Assembly (NCBI GenBank): GCA_946800325.1
Contig: OX326960.1
Span: 14,284,393 to 14,348,392 of the forward strand
Source: Luzula sylvatica
Taxonomy: Eukaryota > Streptophyta > Magnoliopsida > Poales > Juncaceae
DNA length: 64,000 nucleotides
Reading direction: 5' to 3'
This document shows positions 24,290 to 37,038 of this stretch, one piece after another. How positions within the stretch are numbered: position 1 is the stretch's first letter; the number at the start of each line of letters is the position of its first letter. The translations under genes were made by a program, and so were the position numbers. The notes beneath the pieces were generated by a model. That model was given only the letters and a program-made list of their open reading frames with translations, ran no database searches and was not told where the DNA came from.

Positions 24290-25190
24290 TATTTTATTGT
24301 AGATAATACTATTTATTATTTTTTTTGTATGGTAATTAAAATTCAATACAAATAATATTAAAAAAACAAGCTAGATATTTTTGGGTCTGAATTTTTAAAA
24401 ATGATATATGATAGAACTCTCCTTTAAAAATATATCATAGATCCCAAATGTATAAAATACATCTAAAAACATATAATACATACAAATATATCATGTGTAA
24501 ATATATAATATACTTTATAAGAGATAGATTCATTTAAATATACGTGTAATGAATATCGGAACTGATCGGATTGGACAGCGACGAAACACTTGATGATTAA
24601 TCAGAGGCTAGTAGAAAATCAGTTGGAAAATGTGATTTGTGCAAATCACTATTTTTTCATATATAATACTATAATTCGTAAATTAAGAAAAAATAACATG
24701 ACTAAACATTCAAACAATATAACTATAAATTCAAATTAAACTAATCCAAAATCCATACAAAACACAAATACCATAATTTCATTATTTCAAGTTACAAAAA
24801 TAATAACAAAACATATTTAAGTTCACATAAACATCAAATAAAATAAAAAAATCTTTTCTCAAAAAAAAACCAAATAACAAAAAAAAGCAAAAAAAATACA
24901 TAAACCAACCGAACATCCGAATTTAATTTCTTTAACACGGTTTGTAAATTAAATCGCGAGATCAACTTTATTAATATCGTAATTGTGACTTATTTTTCCG
25001 AATCAAATTTATCATCCACAATTCTCTTCGCCTCAAAATCATTATTATAAGTTATCAATAAAATTAAATATTCACTAACTCTGATAAAAATCTTGGCCGA
25101 GAATTCCCGGTTACTCAAATCCCGGGAAAACATACCAAAACAGAACATAAATCCATGGATGGGACTCATCAATTCCTGACTCTAAATACG
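24290..25190. other. AT-rich intergenic DNA upstream of H3.3
   Basis: Very AT-rich, with many AAAATA runs. No gene or transposon terminus recognised. Confidence 0.4.
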
Positions 25191-25200
25191 CCAGCTAATC

Positions 25201-25947
<747 letters not shown>

Positions 25948-26536
25948 GTCTGTTGAACTAGAATTGTTGTCATTTAGGTTCTTTTATTGTCGAATTATCT
26001 TGATTTAGCTGATATTTAGGATCTTGTTTTAAGTTTCTGTTATTTGTTGTTATGTTCAATTGTGTTATGTATAATTTTAACTGGTAATAACAGTTTTAAA
26101 TCTTAAATTCTATAGATTGACGATTTTAATATTGTGTTATCAATTAATTTCTTGATAATTTTCCTTATATCTACTTTTATGGTATGCACCTTATTTGATT
26201 TTGTGTTGTCGATTAGTAAACTGGGATGTGAAGCAAAGTTTAGTTTGTTTCTTTGAATAAATCTAATTTTCTTGAATAAAATCTTTTTAATTTTATGTTT
26301 TCGAATTATTGTCTGGTAATTTTCTTGAATTTATTTTTATGTTCGATACGTTGTTTGATCGAAAACTTAGTTGTCAAGTAAAGTATCCATTGTATTTTTG
26401 AATAAAAATTCTTTGATTAATAATCCTCGACTGGATAGTAAACGAATTATTCAATTCGCCGACCTGGTAGTTAACAGACGCATACTGCGCGATGAAATTC
26501 AGAAGTGTGGTATCGGGATATCATTATGATAGGAAC
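25948..26536 (+). other. H3.3 3' UTR and intergenic DNA
   Basis: AT-rich, with several possible poly(A) signals (for example TGAATAAATC and TGAATAAAAT at about 26255-26285). No other gene is seen. Confidence 0.5.
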
Positions 26537-27187
26537 CGGAATTTAAATCCTGTTGTTGATCGTAACTAAACCGAGAATTATAATTCGGCTTACAATTGTA
26601 ATGGAACCTGGAAACCAAATAATTTGTTCCCATACCAAATCCCCCGGAATTTAAATCCTGGCGCTGATTGCAACTAAACCGAGAATCCTATTTCTGCTTA
26701 CCATTGTGATGGAACCTGGAAACCAAATAATTTGTTCCCAAACCAATTGCCCCGGAATTTAAATCCTGGTGTTATTGCAATAAACCGAGAATTCTAATTC
26801 TTCTTACCATTGTAATGGAACCTGGAAAACAAATAATTCGTTCCCAAACCAATTCCACCGGAATTTAAATCCTGGTGCTGATTGCAAGGATAAACCGAGA
26901 ATCTTATTTAGGCTTACAATTGTAATGGAACCTGGAAACCAAATAATTTGTTCCCAAACCAATTCCCCCGGAATTTAAATCCTGATGTTGCATTGCAACT
27001 AAACCGAGAATTATAATTCTGCTTACCATTGTAACGGAACCTGGAAACCAAATTATTTGTTCCCATTACCAAATCCACCGGAATTTAAATCCTGGTGCTG
27101 ATTGCAACTAAACCGAGAATCCTATTTCGTCTTACAATTGTAATGGAACCTGGAAACCAAATAATTTGTTCCCAAACCAAATCCCCC
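26537..27187. repeat. Minisatellite, six copies of ~108 bp
   Basis: Each unit starts CGGAATTTAAATCCTG and contains AACTAAACCGAGAAT, TTGTAATGGAACCTGGAAA and AAATAATTTGTTCCCA. Unit starts fall at 26537, 26645, 26753, 26859, 26969 and 27079, giving spacings of 108, 108, 106, 110 and 110 bp. The array fills most of the space between H3.3 and H1. Confidence 0.92.
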
Positions 27188-27541
27188 AATGCTCTTTAAA
27201 CCGTTGCCCCTGTAAGATACTCCTCTAAATAAATCCTTCAAATTCTCATTGAATACGAAACCATTTTCTCCAATTTCAATTCCATTATAATCGTAAGGTC
27301 TCCAATTTCATTCATCCAAAAAAATCAGACTCAAAATCTCAAATTCCTTGCTTAATTTCACCTCTAAATCGGTTTCCCAAAACACACATTTTTAGTTGTG
27401 TTTATCCCGTGGCACGCTCCTTCAGACCATAAATCTAGAATGCCTCTGTTACGTCGTAATCGTGCCACACAGATGGACGGCCGCGATTACAGCGAGGAAC
27501 CCTTCTATCCGTGGTGACTCATAATTTCCCACTTATAATGC

Positions 27542-27551
27542 GACACGTGTC
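27542..27551 (+). promoter_or_regulatory. G-box/ABRE in histone H1 promoter
   Basis: GACACGTGTC, a perfect palindrome with the ACGTG core bound by bZIP/ABF and bHLH factors. It lies 26 bp upstream of the TATA box (TATAAAA, 27577-27583), so it is well placed for abscisic acid- or stress-responsive control. Confidence 0.6.
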
Positions 27552-27576
27552 AGTTTATGTTTCATTCAAACCTCAC

Positions 27577-27583
27577 TATAAAA
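27577..27583 (+). promoter_or_regulatory. TATA box of histone H1 gene
   Basis: CACTATAAAACCC about 75 bp before the start codon. Confidence 0.65.
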
Positions 27584-27654
27584 CCCTTCTAGAAATCCAC
27601 CCAGTCATTTCAGTGTTAATCTGATCCAACAAGAAGAGTAGAAGAATCATTATC

Positions 27655-28440
27655 ATGTCGACGGAAGAAAAAGCCGACGCGTCTCCTGCACCGGCCGAAC
27701 ATGCTCCGGCTCCGGTCTTCGCCGAAGAGGCTCCTGCTTCGGTCCCCGCCGAAGAGGCTCCGGCTCCGCCCACTGAACCTGTCCCGTCAACGGAGCTGGC
27801 TCCAAACGCCGATACAGGTGTGGTGACTGAACTAACCTCCACTGAACCGGCTGAGACCGAGTCCAAACCGGTCGAGGATAATCCCAAGGAGAAAAAGCCT
27901 CGCACGCCGAGGAAGAAAAGAGCCACCCCTACTCACCCCCCTTATATCGAGGTAACTTTTGATCTGATTATAAATTTTGATTGGATAAGTTGATTTCTGT
28001 GCAAGTCTGATTTTGGAAAATTGTTTCTATAGATGATCAAAGAGGCGATCACAGCATTAGATACCAAGACTGGATCAAGCTCCTATGCAATTGCTAAATA
28101 CATGGAAGAGAAGCACAAGGATGAATTACCTGCAAATTACAAGAAGGTCCTTGCAGTCCAGCTTAAGAATTTCACGGCGAAGGGAAAGCTGGAAAAAGTC
28201 AGGGCTTCTTTCAAGCTTCCTTCCTCCGAGGAGAAGAAGAAACCATTGGCTAAATTTGCTAAAACGCCAACAAAGGCGAGATCAAAGAGAAAGGCTCCTT
28301 CTAAGGAGAATACAACGAAGAAGAATTCAAGGCCTCCGAGGGCTAAAAAGGCGAAGAAGGCTGCTCCGCCAAAAGCAAAACAGCCTAAATCGATCAAATC
28401 TGGTGCCAGTAAGAAGGCCAACAAGGCCGTTGCAGCTTGA
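27655..28440 (+). CDS. Linker histone H1
   Basis: Exons 27655-27951 and 28033-28440 join in phase (GT-AG intron of 81 bp) to encode 234 aa. Order of regions: an acidic, proline- and alanine-rich N-terminus (residues 1-75, repeated PAEEAPAP-like units); a basic hinge; the winged-helix globular domain (about 93-165, HPPYIEMIKEAITALDTKTG then SSSYAIAKYMEEKHKD); and a lysine-, alanine- and proline-rich tail. The single intron after the start of the globular domain is the usual plant H1 arrangement. H1 binds linker DNA at the nucleosome dyad and compacts chromatin. The length fits a main H1, not the shorter drought-induced HIS1-3 class, although the G-box upstream would suit stress control. Confidence 0.95.
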
Positions 28441-29081
28441 AGAAGACGATAGAGTGGCGCTGTTTGTATATAGTTCTCTTTTAGGTGTGCTTTGAAGTTG
28501 AAGCCTTTTATGTAGTATGTGTTTGTATGTGTTTTGTATGTATAGGCTGGTTTTGAAGTGATGAGAATAAATTAATGGAGGTTTGCTTACAGAATGTGTA
28601 TTTTTAATAATTTACACTCAAATTGATTTATAACAAAGGCCAGAAAATCATAATCACGAACTTAATTTTTATTTTTTACTATTAATTATTAAACATTGTT
28701 TGTATTCTTTCAATTTTCATATTTTCAGACATGAATTTGGGATTTTTGGTGTCGATTTGTCCCCAATTTTTTTCCTAATTCCCGATTGAATAGATCAACA
28801 TCATTGGGCCGGAACGGAACCTATGGAACTCAATTGGGCTTATATTGTGGATATTCCATTTTACGACTTAATAATCTACTTTATAAAAGAATTCATTCGA
28901 ATTTTTGTAGACAAATAAATACTGGTATCAAGGCGGGTACAGTAGTACTACCTCTGAACTCCAATAATACAAGTTACCAAGGGGGACCAATGTTTACAGA
29001 TGATCTGAACCGTCGGATCAGATTGCTAAAGATCAGACGACCAGTCCATCTCCAATCGAACGATAGAGATACGATCTGCAA
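28441..29081 (+). other. H1 3' UTR and BPC upstream region
   Basis: The first ~170 bases are probably the H1 3' UTR (GAATAAATTAATGG near 28565). The rest is the upstream region of the next gene. The frame at 28786-29133 has no family features and is not called as a gene. Confidence 0.45.
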
Positions 29082-29130
29082 GTCTCTCTCTCTCTCTATC
29101 TTTCTCTCTCTGGTTTTTCTCTCTCTCTTC
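29082..29130 (+). promoter_or_regulatory. CT/GA-rich tract upstream of BPC gene
   Basis: Runs of CTCTCTCTCTCTC and TCTCTCTCTCTTC lie about 500-550 bp before the BPC start codon, probably at or near the start of its transcript. BASIC PENTACYSTEINE proteins bind GA/CT dinucleotide repeats, so the tract could be an autoregulatory site. Confidence 0.5.
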
Positions 29131-29632
29131 TGAGGGAATCGGCCATGTCGCTTCTGCCTCTCTTCTTCCAGTAGGAAACCCTAGAATACCAGGGCCTAAT
29201 TAGACGGTTTTCTCCATTATGATCTAATCTAAGTTAGAAAAAACTTATCTGATTAGTTAATAACTATGATTTGAACTAAATACCAAATACCTCTTTGTTC
29301 ACTCTACTACTTCGAGATTAACCAGTGCTGCACTCTCATCAGGTTCTCTTTCTCACTCTCTCGATTAATCTGTAAGTTTTTCCGCCTAATCGATTTCATC
29401 ATGCATATTACCAATGCATATTTGCAAATTTGGGCTGAATACTGAGGTTTATTCTAAATCAGTGCTCCTTTGTAATGATTTCTATTTTCGGATTAACTAT
29501 TTTCATCTTAAACCGTGTTAATTTGGCTAAATTGACAAATCTGAAGTTAATAATTTACTAATTTGAGTAATTAGCATGAATGAACCTTTCTCAATTGCAT
29601 AAGATTGATCTTTCTTCCTTTCTAATGCCAGT

Positions 29633-30653
29633 ATGGACAACATGGGACGAAACAGAGAAAATGGTAGACAAAGACAAGACCATTACAAAGCCATTCATGC
29701 TCAGGTAATCTAGGTTTCATCTCAATAAATTTCGAAAAATTATTCCCATTAATCTAATCTAATCTAATCTAATCTTATCTAATCTAATCTGTAATGTAAT
29801 TTCATTTTAGTGGATGCTTCCTCAACAGCAAAACCAACACCACAACCAACAAAGAAACCAGAATCAAATGAACATAATGCAATTAATCTCAGAACGAGAC
29901 AAAGCGATTCAAGATTGCAACCAAGCAATCGCAGAGAAAAAAGCGATCTTAGCAGAGCGAGATCTCGCCTTGATGCAACGAGACTCGGCGATTTCAGATC
30001 GAGATGCTGCGTACATCGAACGAGACAACGCTCTCGCGGCTTTGGAACTCGTCAGAAACCCTAATTCCGCTCGAAACCCTAATCTACACTCCTCCCCTCC
30101 TCAACTCTCCGACGCACCATACGATCACTTGAGAGACATGCATATCTCTGACGCGTATCCGATCTCGGCCATTTCCACCGATTTAACCGTAAACAATAAA
30201 AAAACAAAAAGACCAAGGAAGGACAAAAAAGCGGTTAATAATAATAATATTAACAAAACACACAAGAAAAGCAAGAACGAGGAGGCGGTTATGACGGTTA
30301 CGAAAACAATTAACGATTGGAAAGGACAAGATTTAGGGTTGAACCAGGTCACCTTCGACGAGTCGACCATGCCCGTACCGGTTTGTTCGTGTACCGGTAA
30401 ATACCGGCAATGTTACAAGTGGGGAAACGGGGGGTGGCAGAGTTCGTGTTGCACGACGAAAATGTCGATGTATCCTCTTCCGGTCATGCCGAATAAAAGG
30501 CATGCGAGGATGGGGGGGAGGAAGATGAGCGGTACCGTTTTCATCAAGTTGCTCAGTAGACTCGCTGCAGAGGGCCATGATTTGTCCGTACCGGTCGATC
30601 TGAAGGATCATTGGGCGAAGCACGGTACCAATAGGTATATTACTATCAAGTAG
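29633..30653 (+). CDS. BASIC PENTACYSTEINE transcription factor, class II
   Basis: Coding exons 29633-29704 and 29811-30653 join in phase (304 aa). The N-terminus ([16 protein letters not shown]) matches class II members such as BPC4/BPC6. Residues about 48-110 form an alanine-rich coiled coil of repeated ERDxAI units used for dimerisation. A basic nuclear-localisation stretch ([11 protein letters not shown]) follows. The C-terminal GAGA-binding domain has the five cysteines that name the family ([10 protein letters not shown], then SSCC, from residue 216) and the conserved [12 protein letters not shown] and [13 protein letters not shown]. The protein binds GA repeats and helps recruit Polycomb and other regulators. 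A likely 5' UTR intron runs from GTAAGT at 29372 to CAG at 29631. An AATCT pentanucleotide repeat lies in the coding intron (about 29752-29790). Confidence 0.95.
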
Positions 30654-30950
30654 ACGTGTTTGTTTTTATTAGGGGTATGTTAGCATAAAATAGATGCTTT
30701 TGTTATGTTGTGCATCGAGGGTTTTTGAGGAGGAGAATTATTGTTTAGTGGATGAATGATGTGTTGTTGTTTTGGACTTGTTTTGATGTGAATAATATGT
30801 TGGTGTTGTGGCGGAAATTAATGATAACTAGGTAGTGGTAATTTGTATGTCAAATAACCTGTGTTGCTCCTATGTAAATTTTTGAAGATTAGTTTTAAAT
30901 ATTTGCAATTTTTTTTTTCTAAATAATTATATTGGGTAAATTCTTCTAAG
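30654..30950 (+). other. BPC 3' UTR and flank
   Basis: AT-rich sequence with no further coding signal; probably holds the 3' UTR. Confidence 0.5.
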
Positions 30951-30951
30951 G

Positions 30952-31345
30952 CAATGTGAGGCCTGGTTGTGGTTAGCCCGTCTAACTTTCGGTGCATCCT
31001 ATTGCACCCAATATGATGATAGACTTGCCACTCTGAATTCTGACAAATTCTTTTGCTTTGCTTTCTTCCGAATCGAATTTTTAGTTATTCCGCTCTTCTT
31101 CACTCACGTGATTTCGCTTAATAGACGAGGATTTCATAGTCACAAAACTATCAAACAATGACCATACTTTCCTTGATTTGTTCATATCGCCATCGCTGTA
31201 TACTTAGAAGACTTTCACCTAGTCTCTACTTTAGTGTTCGTTTTTGTTTAGGATCGAAATAGATCGCCCCGCCCCTTACCTTCCACTAGAGTCAAAGTAG
31301 ATTTCATCAACTTTCAGATCTATAACTTAATAATTAGTCTGATGG

Positions 31346-31350
<5 letters not shown>
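30952..31350. repeat. Mitochondrial-like segment, copy 1
   Basis: GCAATGTGAGGCCTGGTTGT to AATTAGTCTGATGGAAAGAG is repeated at 32173-32572 with only about six differences seen by eye over ~400 bp. Its base composition is more balanced than the surroundings. The continuation of copy 2 (GCTTGGCTTCGGTTAGCTTT, GGTCATCAAGCCTTCC) reads like plant mitochondrial intergenic DNA, so a nuclear insertion of mitochondrial DNA is suspected. No intact organelle gene is recognised. Confidence 0.45.

Positions 31351-31392
<42 letters not shown>
31351..31392 (+). repeat. Poly-G run of 42 bases
   Basis: A pure G homopolymer directly follows GATGGAAAGA. In the second copy of the segment the same place reads GGAAAGAGGAGCC, so the run is specific to copy 1. 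It could be real slippage or a sequencing or assembly artefact. Confidence 0.9.
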
Positions 31393-31393
<1 letters not shown>

Positions 31394-31859
31394 AGCCTTG
31401 GTTCCCCCCATGATTTCTAAATTTTTTTTATTGTATATTTGTAGAATAATTAATTTGAGCTATTTACGAATTGTAATTTCATAATAAACATCGGAGAATC
31501 ACACATTTGTAAATAAATGCAAATACAAATGGGCTCAGGCCCAATTTTCAATCAACAAACAATGGAATATTTGTCATCCCAATATTCACATGTTTCTTCT
31601 TCCCCAATGCTGATAGTGGTCGCCTGGTCCGTCTTTTGCTCTTGAAACCCCACCGTTTATATTCAAAATAACCCTAAAAATAAGAAAAGATAAAGCAAAT
31701 TGATTAAATTAGAACAATTACTTGAAAATTTTCAATGTATGAATAATATAATTGCAACAAATGTTAGCTTTTAGTCGAAAACAATTCAAATCTTACATTT
31801 TTAATATAGATTCATAATTTTATCTTATGTTATTCTTATTTTTAAGGTATAAGTAGATT

Positions 31860-32110
31860 ATGTCAAAAAGAAAAACGATCGACTCGTTTTTCAATAAGAG
31901 CCATAAAATTGGTGCCAATTTTCAAACAAGTGGATCAAGTACTCTTTTTTATGTCATGCCAAATAATGAAGGAAACCTAATGAACGAGCAATCTTCCGTA
32001 CCTTCTCATTCTCAACAATATATTTCTCAAGTTCCAATAATTACTATGGTATCGGGATGGAACAATCACCATAGAACGTGATCCCGGTAAGCGGTCTCCA
32101 ATTTGAAAAT
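31860..32110 (+). pseudogene. hAT transposase N-terminal remnant (ZMYM1/TTF type)
   Basis: The frame begins MSKRKTIDSFFNKSHK, the characteristic start of plant hAT transposases related to zinc finger MYM-type protein 1. After a frameshift near 32070 the sequence reads IERDPGKRSPI, which corresponds to the family's conserved LERDPG-R-PIW just ahead of the TTF zinc finger. The similarity then stops and the mitochondrial-like copy 2 begins at 32173. No TTF finger, DDE residues or hATC domain are left. A 20-bp unit (TTATTTATAACTTAGTAATG) is repeated at the junction (about 32137-32178). Confidence 0.6.
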
Positions 32111-32172
32111 ACAAAATCAAGTGCTCTTTTTTGGATTTTATTTATAACTTAGTAATGTTATTTATAACTTAG

Positions 32173-32760
32173 TAATGTGAGGCCTGGTTGTGGTTAGCCC
32201 GTCTAACTTTCGGTGCATCCTATTGCACCCAATATGATGATAGAGTGCCACTCTGAATTCCGACAAATTCTTTTGCTTTGCTCTCTTCCGAATCGAATTT
32301 TTAGTTATTCCGCTCTTCTTCACTCACGTGATTTCGTTTAATAGACGAGGATTTCATAGTCACAAAACTATCAAACAACGACCATACTTTCCTTGATTTG
32401 TTCATATCGCCATCGCTGTATACTTAGAAGACTTTCACCTAGTCTCTACTTTAGTGTTCGTTTTTGTTTAGGATCGAAATAGATCGCCCCGCCCCTTACC
32501 TTCCACTAGAGTCAAAGTAGATTTCATCAACTTTCAGATCTATAACTTAATAATTAGTCTGATGGAAAGAGGAGCCTTTTCGAGACTTGTCTCTGGCTTG
32601 GTGATAATGCGTAAGAAGAAAGACGAGGGATTCACTCTTGCTTCTGGCTTACCCCCCTGCCCGGGGAAGGCTTGGCTTCGGTTAGCTTTGGTTCGCTTCG
32701 GGCGTGGGATAGGTCATCAAGCCTTCCTTTGAAAGGTGTACCGACCACCTCAATACTTTG
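32173..32760. repeat. Mitochondrial-like segment, copy 2 (longer)
   Basis: The first 400 bases repeat copy 1. The rest (GCCTTTTCGAGACTTGTCTC to CCTTCCTTTGAAAGG) is unique here and has the look of plant mitochondrial spacer DNA. At its end GTGTACCGACCACCTCAAT occurs twice (about 32738-32757 and 32771-32790). Confidence 0.45.
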
Positions 32761-32789
32761 GTTAACTTTGGTGTACCGACCACCTCAAT

Positions 32790-33080
32790 TTTACGTATAT
32801 CCACATAAAATATCATGATCATTCCTACAAAATTATTATAATTTCGTGTATATCTTTTTCGATAGATTTCTGTTAACTATCCGTTAAGATTACGATTAAT
32901 TTTTGCTTTTCAGATTTTATCCTCTACGTAAATAAGGAAAAAGATTTATGTCGAAAAAAATCGAAAAAGCACAAATTAACGGTTAGTTAATCGAAATTTA
33001 ACAAAAATGACGTTCGTGAAATTTTAGTAGTTTTGTAAGGGGTAGTCATGATATTTCATGTTATGTAAGGATATACGTGA
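32790..33080. mobile_element. Foldback MITE-like element upstream of the thioredoxin gene
   Basis: The left arm (TTACGTATATCCACATAAAA, then TATCATGATCATTCC) is the imperfect inverse of the right arm (GGGGTAGTCATGATATTTCA, then TTATGTAAGGATATACGTGA). Inner parts also pair (CTATCCGTTAAGATTACG against TTAACGGTTAGTTAATCG). It is about 290 bp long, with no coding capacity and no clear target duplication. It ends about 150 bp before the start codon of the next gene. Confidence 0.55.
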
Positions 33081-33228
33081 AATTGTGGAGTTTTGTACGG
33101 TCATATACGAAATTTGGCTATTTTTTTCATACACGGAACCAATTCATTGTTTCCGGAGGGTATATTTACAAAAATCCTTCGAACCAACTGGAGAAGACAG
33201 AAGGCGAAGCGAAGCAAAATTCTCAGCA

Positions 33229-34642
<1,414 letters not shown>

Positions 34643-35149
34643 TTTTTTTTATTAATTATTGCGAAAATTCATGAAAATGGACTTTTAAAAAAAAAAAAAT
34701 TGATAGCGATTTAGAGAGTTTAGCTAGGTTTTACACGGGTACGATTTTTAGTTTTTCGTATATGTGTGAGTTTTGTATTGTTCGAAGGATAAGAAATCAA
34801 GTTAAAATAATATCATTCTTTTTGTGTAGACAAAAATAATGTTTACGACTGAATAAAATAATGTTTAGGATATTGTTGAATAAAATGATCTTTTTATTTG
34901 AAAATCTATAATTATTTTACAATTAATGATTTGTGGCCCTTTTTAAAGTTAAATAATTAATTTGTAGGACTATTGCTCAACTAATTTGTTTAACAATCTC
35001 ACTATGCTGAACTAATCATTATTTCACACCAAATTAACATAGACTCGATTTGCTCTGAACGATTGGTTTAGACAAAAAAAAGTGTGATTGTGACTTCATT
35101 TGGAAGAAACAATTTATTTAATTTTTACATTGAGAAAGAAATATTTCAA
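34643..35149. other. 3' flank of the thioredoxin-like gene
   Basis: AT-rich sequence that probably includes the 3' UTR; nothing else is recognised. Confidence 0.4.
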
Positions 35150-35812
35150 ACTATTACATATTTACCCTTTCTTAAATTTGAAATTACATATTTACCCTTC
35201 TTAAGATTAAAATATCATATTTACCCTTTCATAAATCTAAAATATCATATTTACCCAAAAATTAAAAACCATCCAATTTCTCCGTTAAAATTAATGATCA
35301 ACTATTTTATCCTTTACATATTTACCCTTCTAAAAATCCAAAATATCATATTTACCTTTTTAAAAATAAAAATATCATATTTACCCAAATAATACAGCAA
35401 TGTAATCTATAGATAACAATATAAACATAAAAAATACATCAATAAAATCCCAAAAAATAATCATTCTACCAATCTCAAATGACAAAAACAAAAATGTAAA
35501 AAACATATTCTTTTACCCTTGTCGAGTGAGTAAGGGTACGTACGTTATTTTTATTGTTGAGAGGATAAATATGATATTTTATTTTTAAAGAGGTAAATAC
35601 GATATTTTGGATTTTTAGAAGGGTAAATATACAAAGGGTAAAAGAGTAATTTTAAATGTTGACCGTTAAGTTTAACGGAAAAATTGAATGATTTTTATTT
35701 TTTGGGCAAATATGATATTTTAGATTTATGAAAGGATAAATATGATATTTTAATTTTAAGAAGGATAAATATGTAATTTTAAGTTTAACAAAGGGTAAAT
35801 ACGTAAATCCCC
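35150..35812. mobile_element. Foldback MULE-like element, ~660 bp
   Basis: The left arm (about 35150-35390) and right arm (about 35525-35812) are inverted repeats of each other. They are built from ATATTTACCCTT / AAGGGTAAATAT units with TCCGTTAAA / TTTAACGGA in the middle. The right end reads GTAAATACGTAAATCCCCCC. It belongs with the arm at 2898-3262 and resembles the terminal repeats of the MULE at 12347-15689. No coding capacity. Target duplication not found, because the left end is degraded. Confidence 0.65.
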
Positions 35813-36505
35813 CCATTTTTTTATTAGTGCAGAGAAAGACTGTAAAAATATGCACTACATTTGCATAAAGACCATATACGTCATTGAGTGTACGAGCGTT
35901 GATCCATCACCGTCGATTCTCCATCTAACCGTCCTTACCATTCTATCCGAACTTCCTTGCTCTCCCCAAATCAGCAAACATCACATTATATTCATTAGTA
36001 TGCTCTTGGTGCAAGCACTTAAATTAAGGCCCATTTATACAAAAATCAACCTTATGGCTTATATACATAATATTTCCCACAAATTCGTTCATGTGCTAAA
36101 ATGTATATTAATATTAATTAAAAGTCCTATTTTATCATTATTGATTTGGTATTCATTTAATATGATTCAAAGCTACATTTTTGTTGCAAATAGTTTTGTA
36201 CAAACATATTCTTTTTTTGTAAAAATAATATGTTTTAGCTCAATTTGTATTGAAAACATATAATGCCATTTTAAATTAGATCAATCATTTGATTATTTTA
36301 CTTTCAAAATAACGAAAGACATTTCGATATGTATTCATGTTTTTGTTTATGTTCTCAGATTCATTTCTTAAACTAGAATATCTAGTCTTAATTTCTAACA
36401 TTTATCACGTCATGTTTGTATATCTGAAATGTTAAATCGAATGAAGTTTATTATTTTTAGGATTTAAACAACGTTTGTCCGAAAATTTAGACTATTCAAT
36501 GACAA
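35813..36505. other. Intergenic DNA, no feature recognised
   Basis: AT-rich. A GC-richer block at about 35880-35990 might be regulatory, but no gene follows directly. Confidence 0.35.
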
Positions 36506-36507
36506 AC

Positions 36508-36508
<1 letters not shown>

Positions 36509-36570
<62 letters not shown>
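36509..36570. repeat. (AT)n microsatellite
   Basis: About 30 uninterrupted AT dinucleotides. Confidence 0.95.
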
Positions 36571-36573
<3 letters not shown>

Positions 36574-37038
36574 AATATTTATGTGTTATTTTTCATAAAT
36601 ATATTTAACAGCTACTTGCGCTATTAGGTTGTTTTTTAGTATGCTAAATTCCATAAACCTATATAAATCACATAAATTTTATTTTAAAAAATCATTTCAG
36701 TTAGTACGGTGTATTCCTTAGCGGTGAACCAAGTGCAGCCAACTTCTCTTCTTTCTCCTTGCGCCACCACCTTCTTCTTTTCCTCAATCACCCCCTTTTC
36801 TCCCTTGCCCAAGAAAAAATAAACCCTAATCCATCCTTACCTATCAAATCACCATAAATTTTCCCTGCTCATGCATTATTTTCCGCCATTAGAGACAATA
36901 CTGTTGTAAAAAAAGGTCCTTTACTGCTCCGACAATTGTTTAGAAAGGTTTTCTGTGCTCACCTTTTCTTCCGAATCGGGTTTTGAGCTTCTCTTCTTCT
37001 TCTTCATCGATATTAGGATTTTTCGAATTTGTGTAATC

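Noticed and set aside
26537..27187. CRISPR-like array (regular repeats)
   Set aside because: Units of ~108 bp are contiguous, without unique spacers, and the sequence is nuclear plant DNA.
28137..28424. Minus-strand frame antisense to histone H1
   Set aside because: It mirrors the lysine-rich H1 tail codons; the real gene on the other strand explains it.
28786..29133. 115-codon frame upstream of the BPC gene
   Set aside because: No domain, low-quality composition, and it overlaps the promoter and CT tract of BPC. Most likely non-coding.
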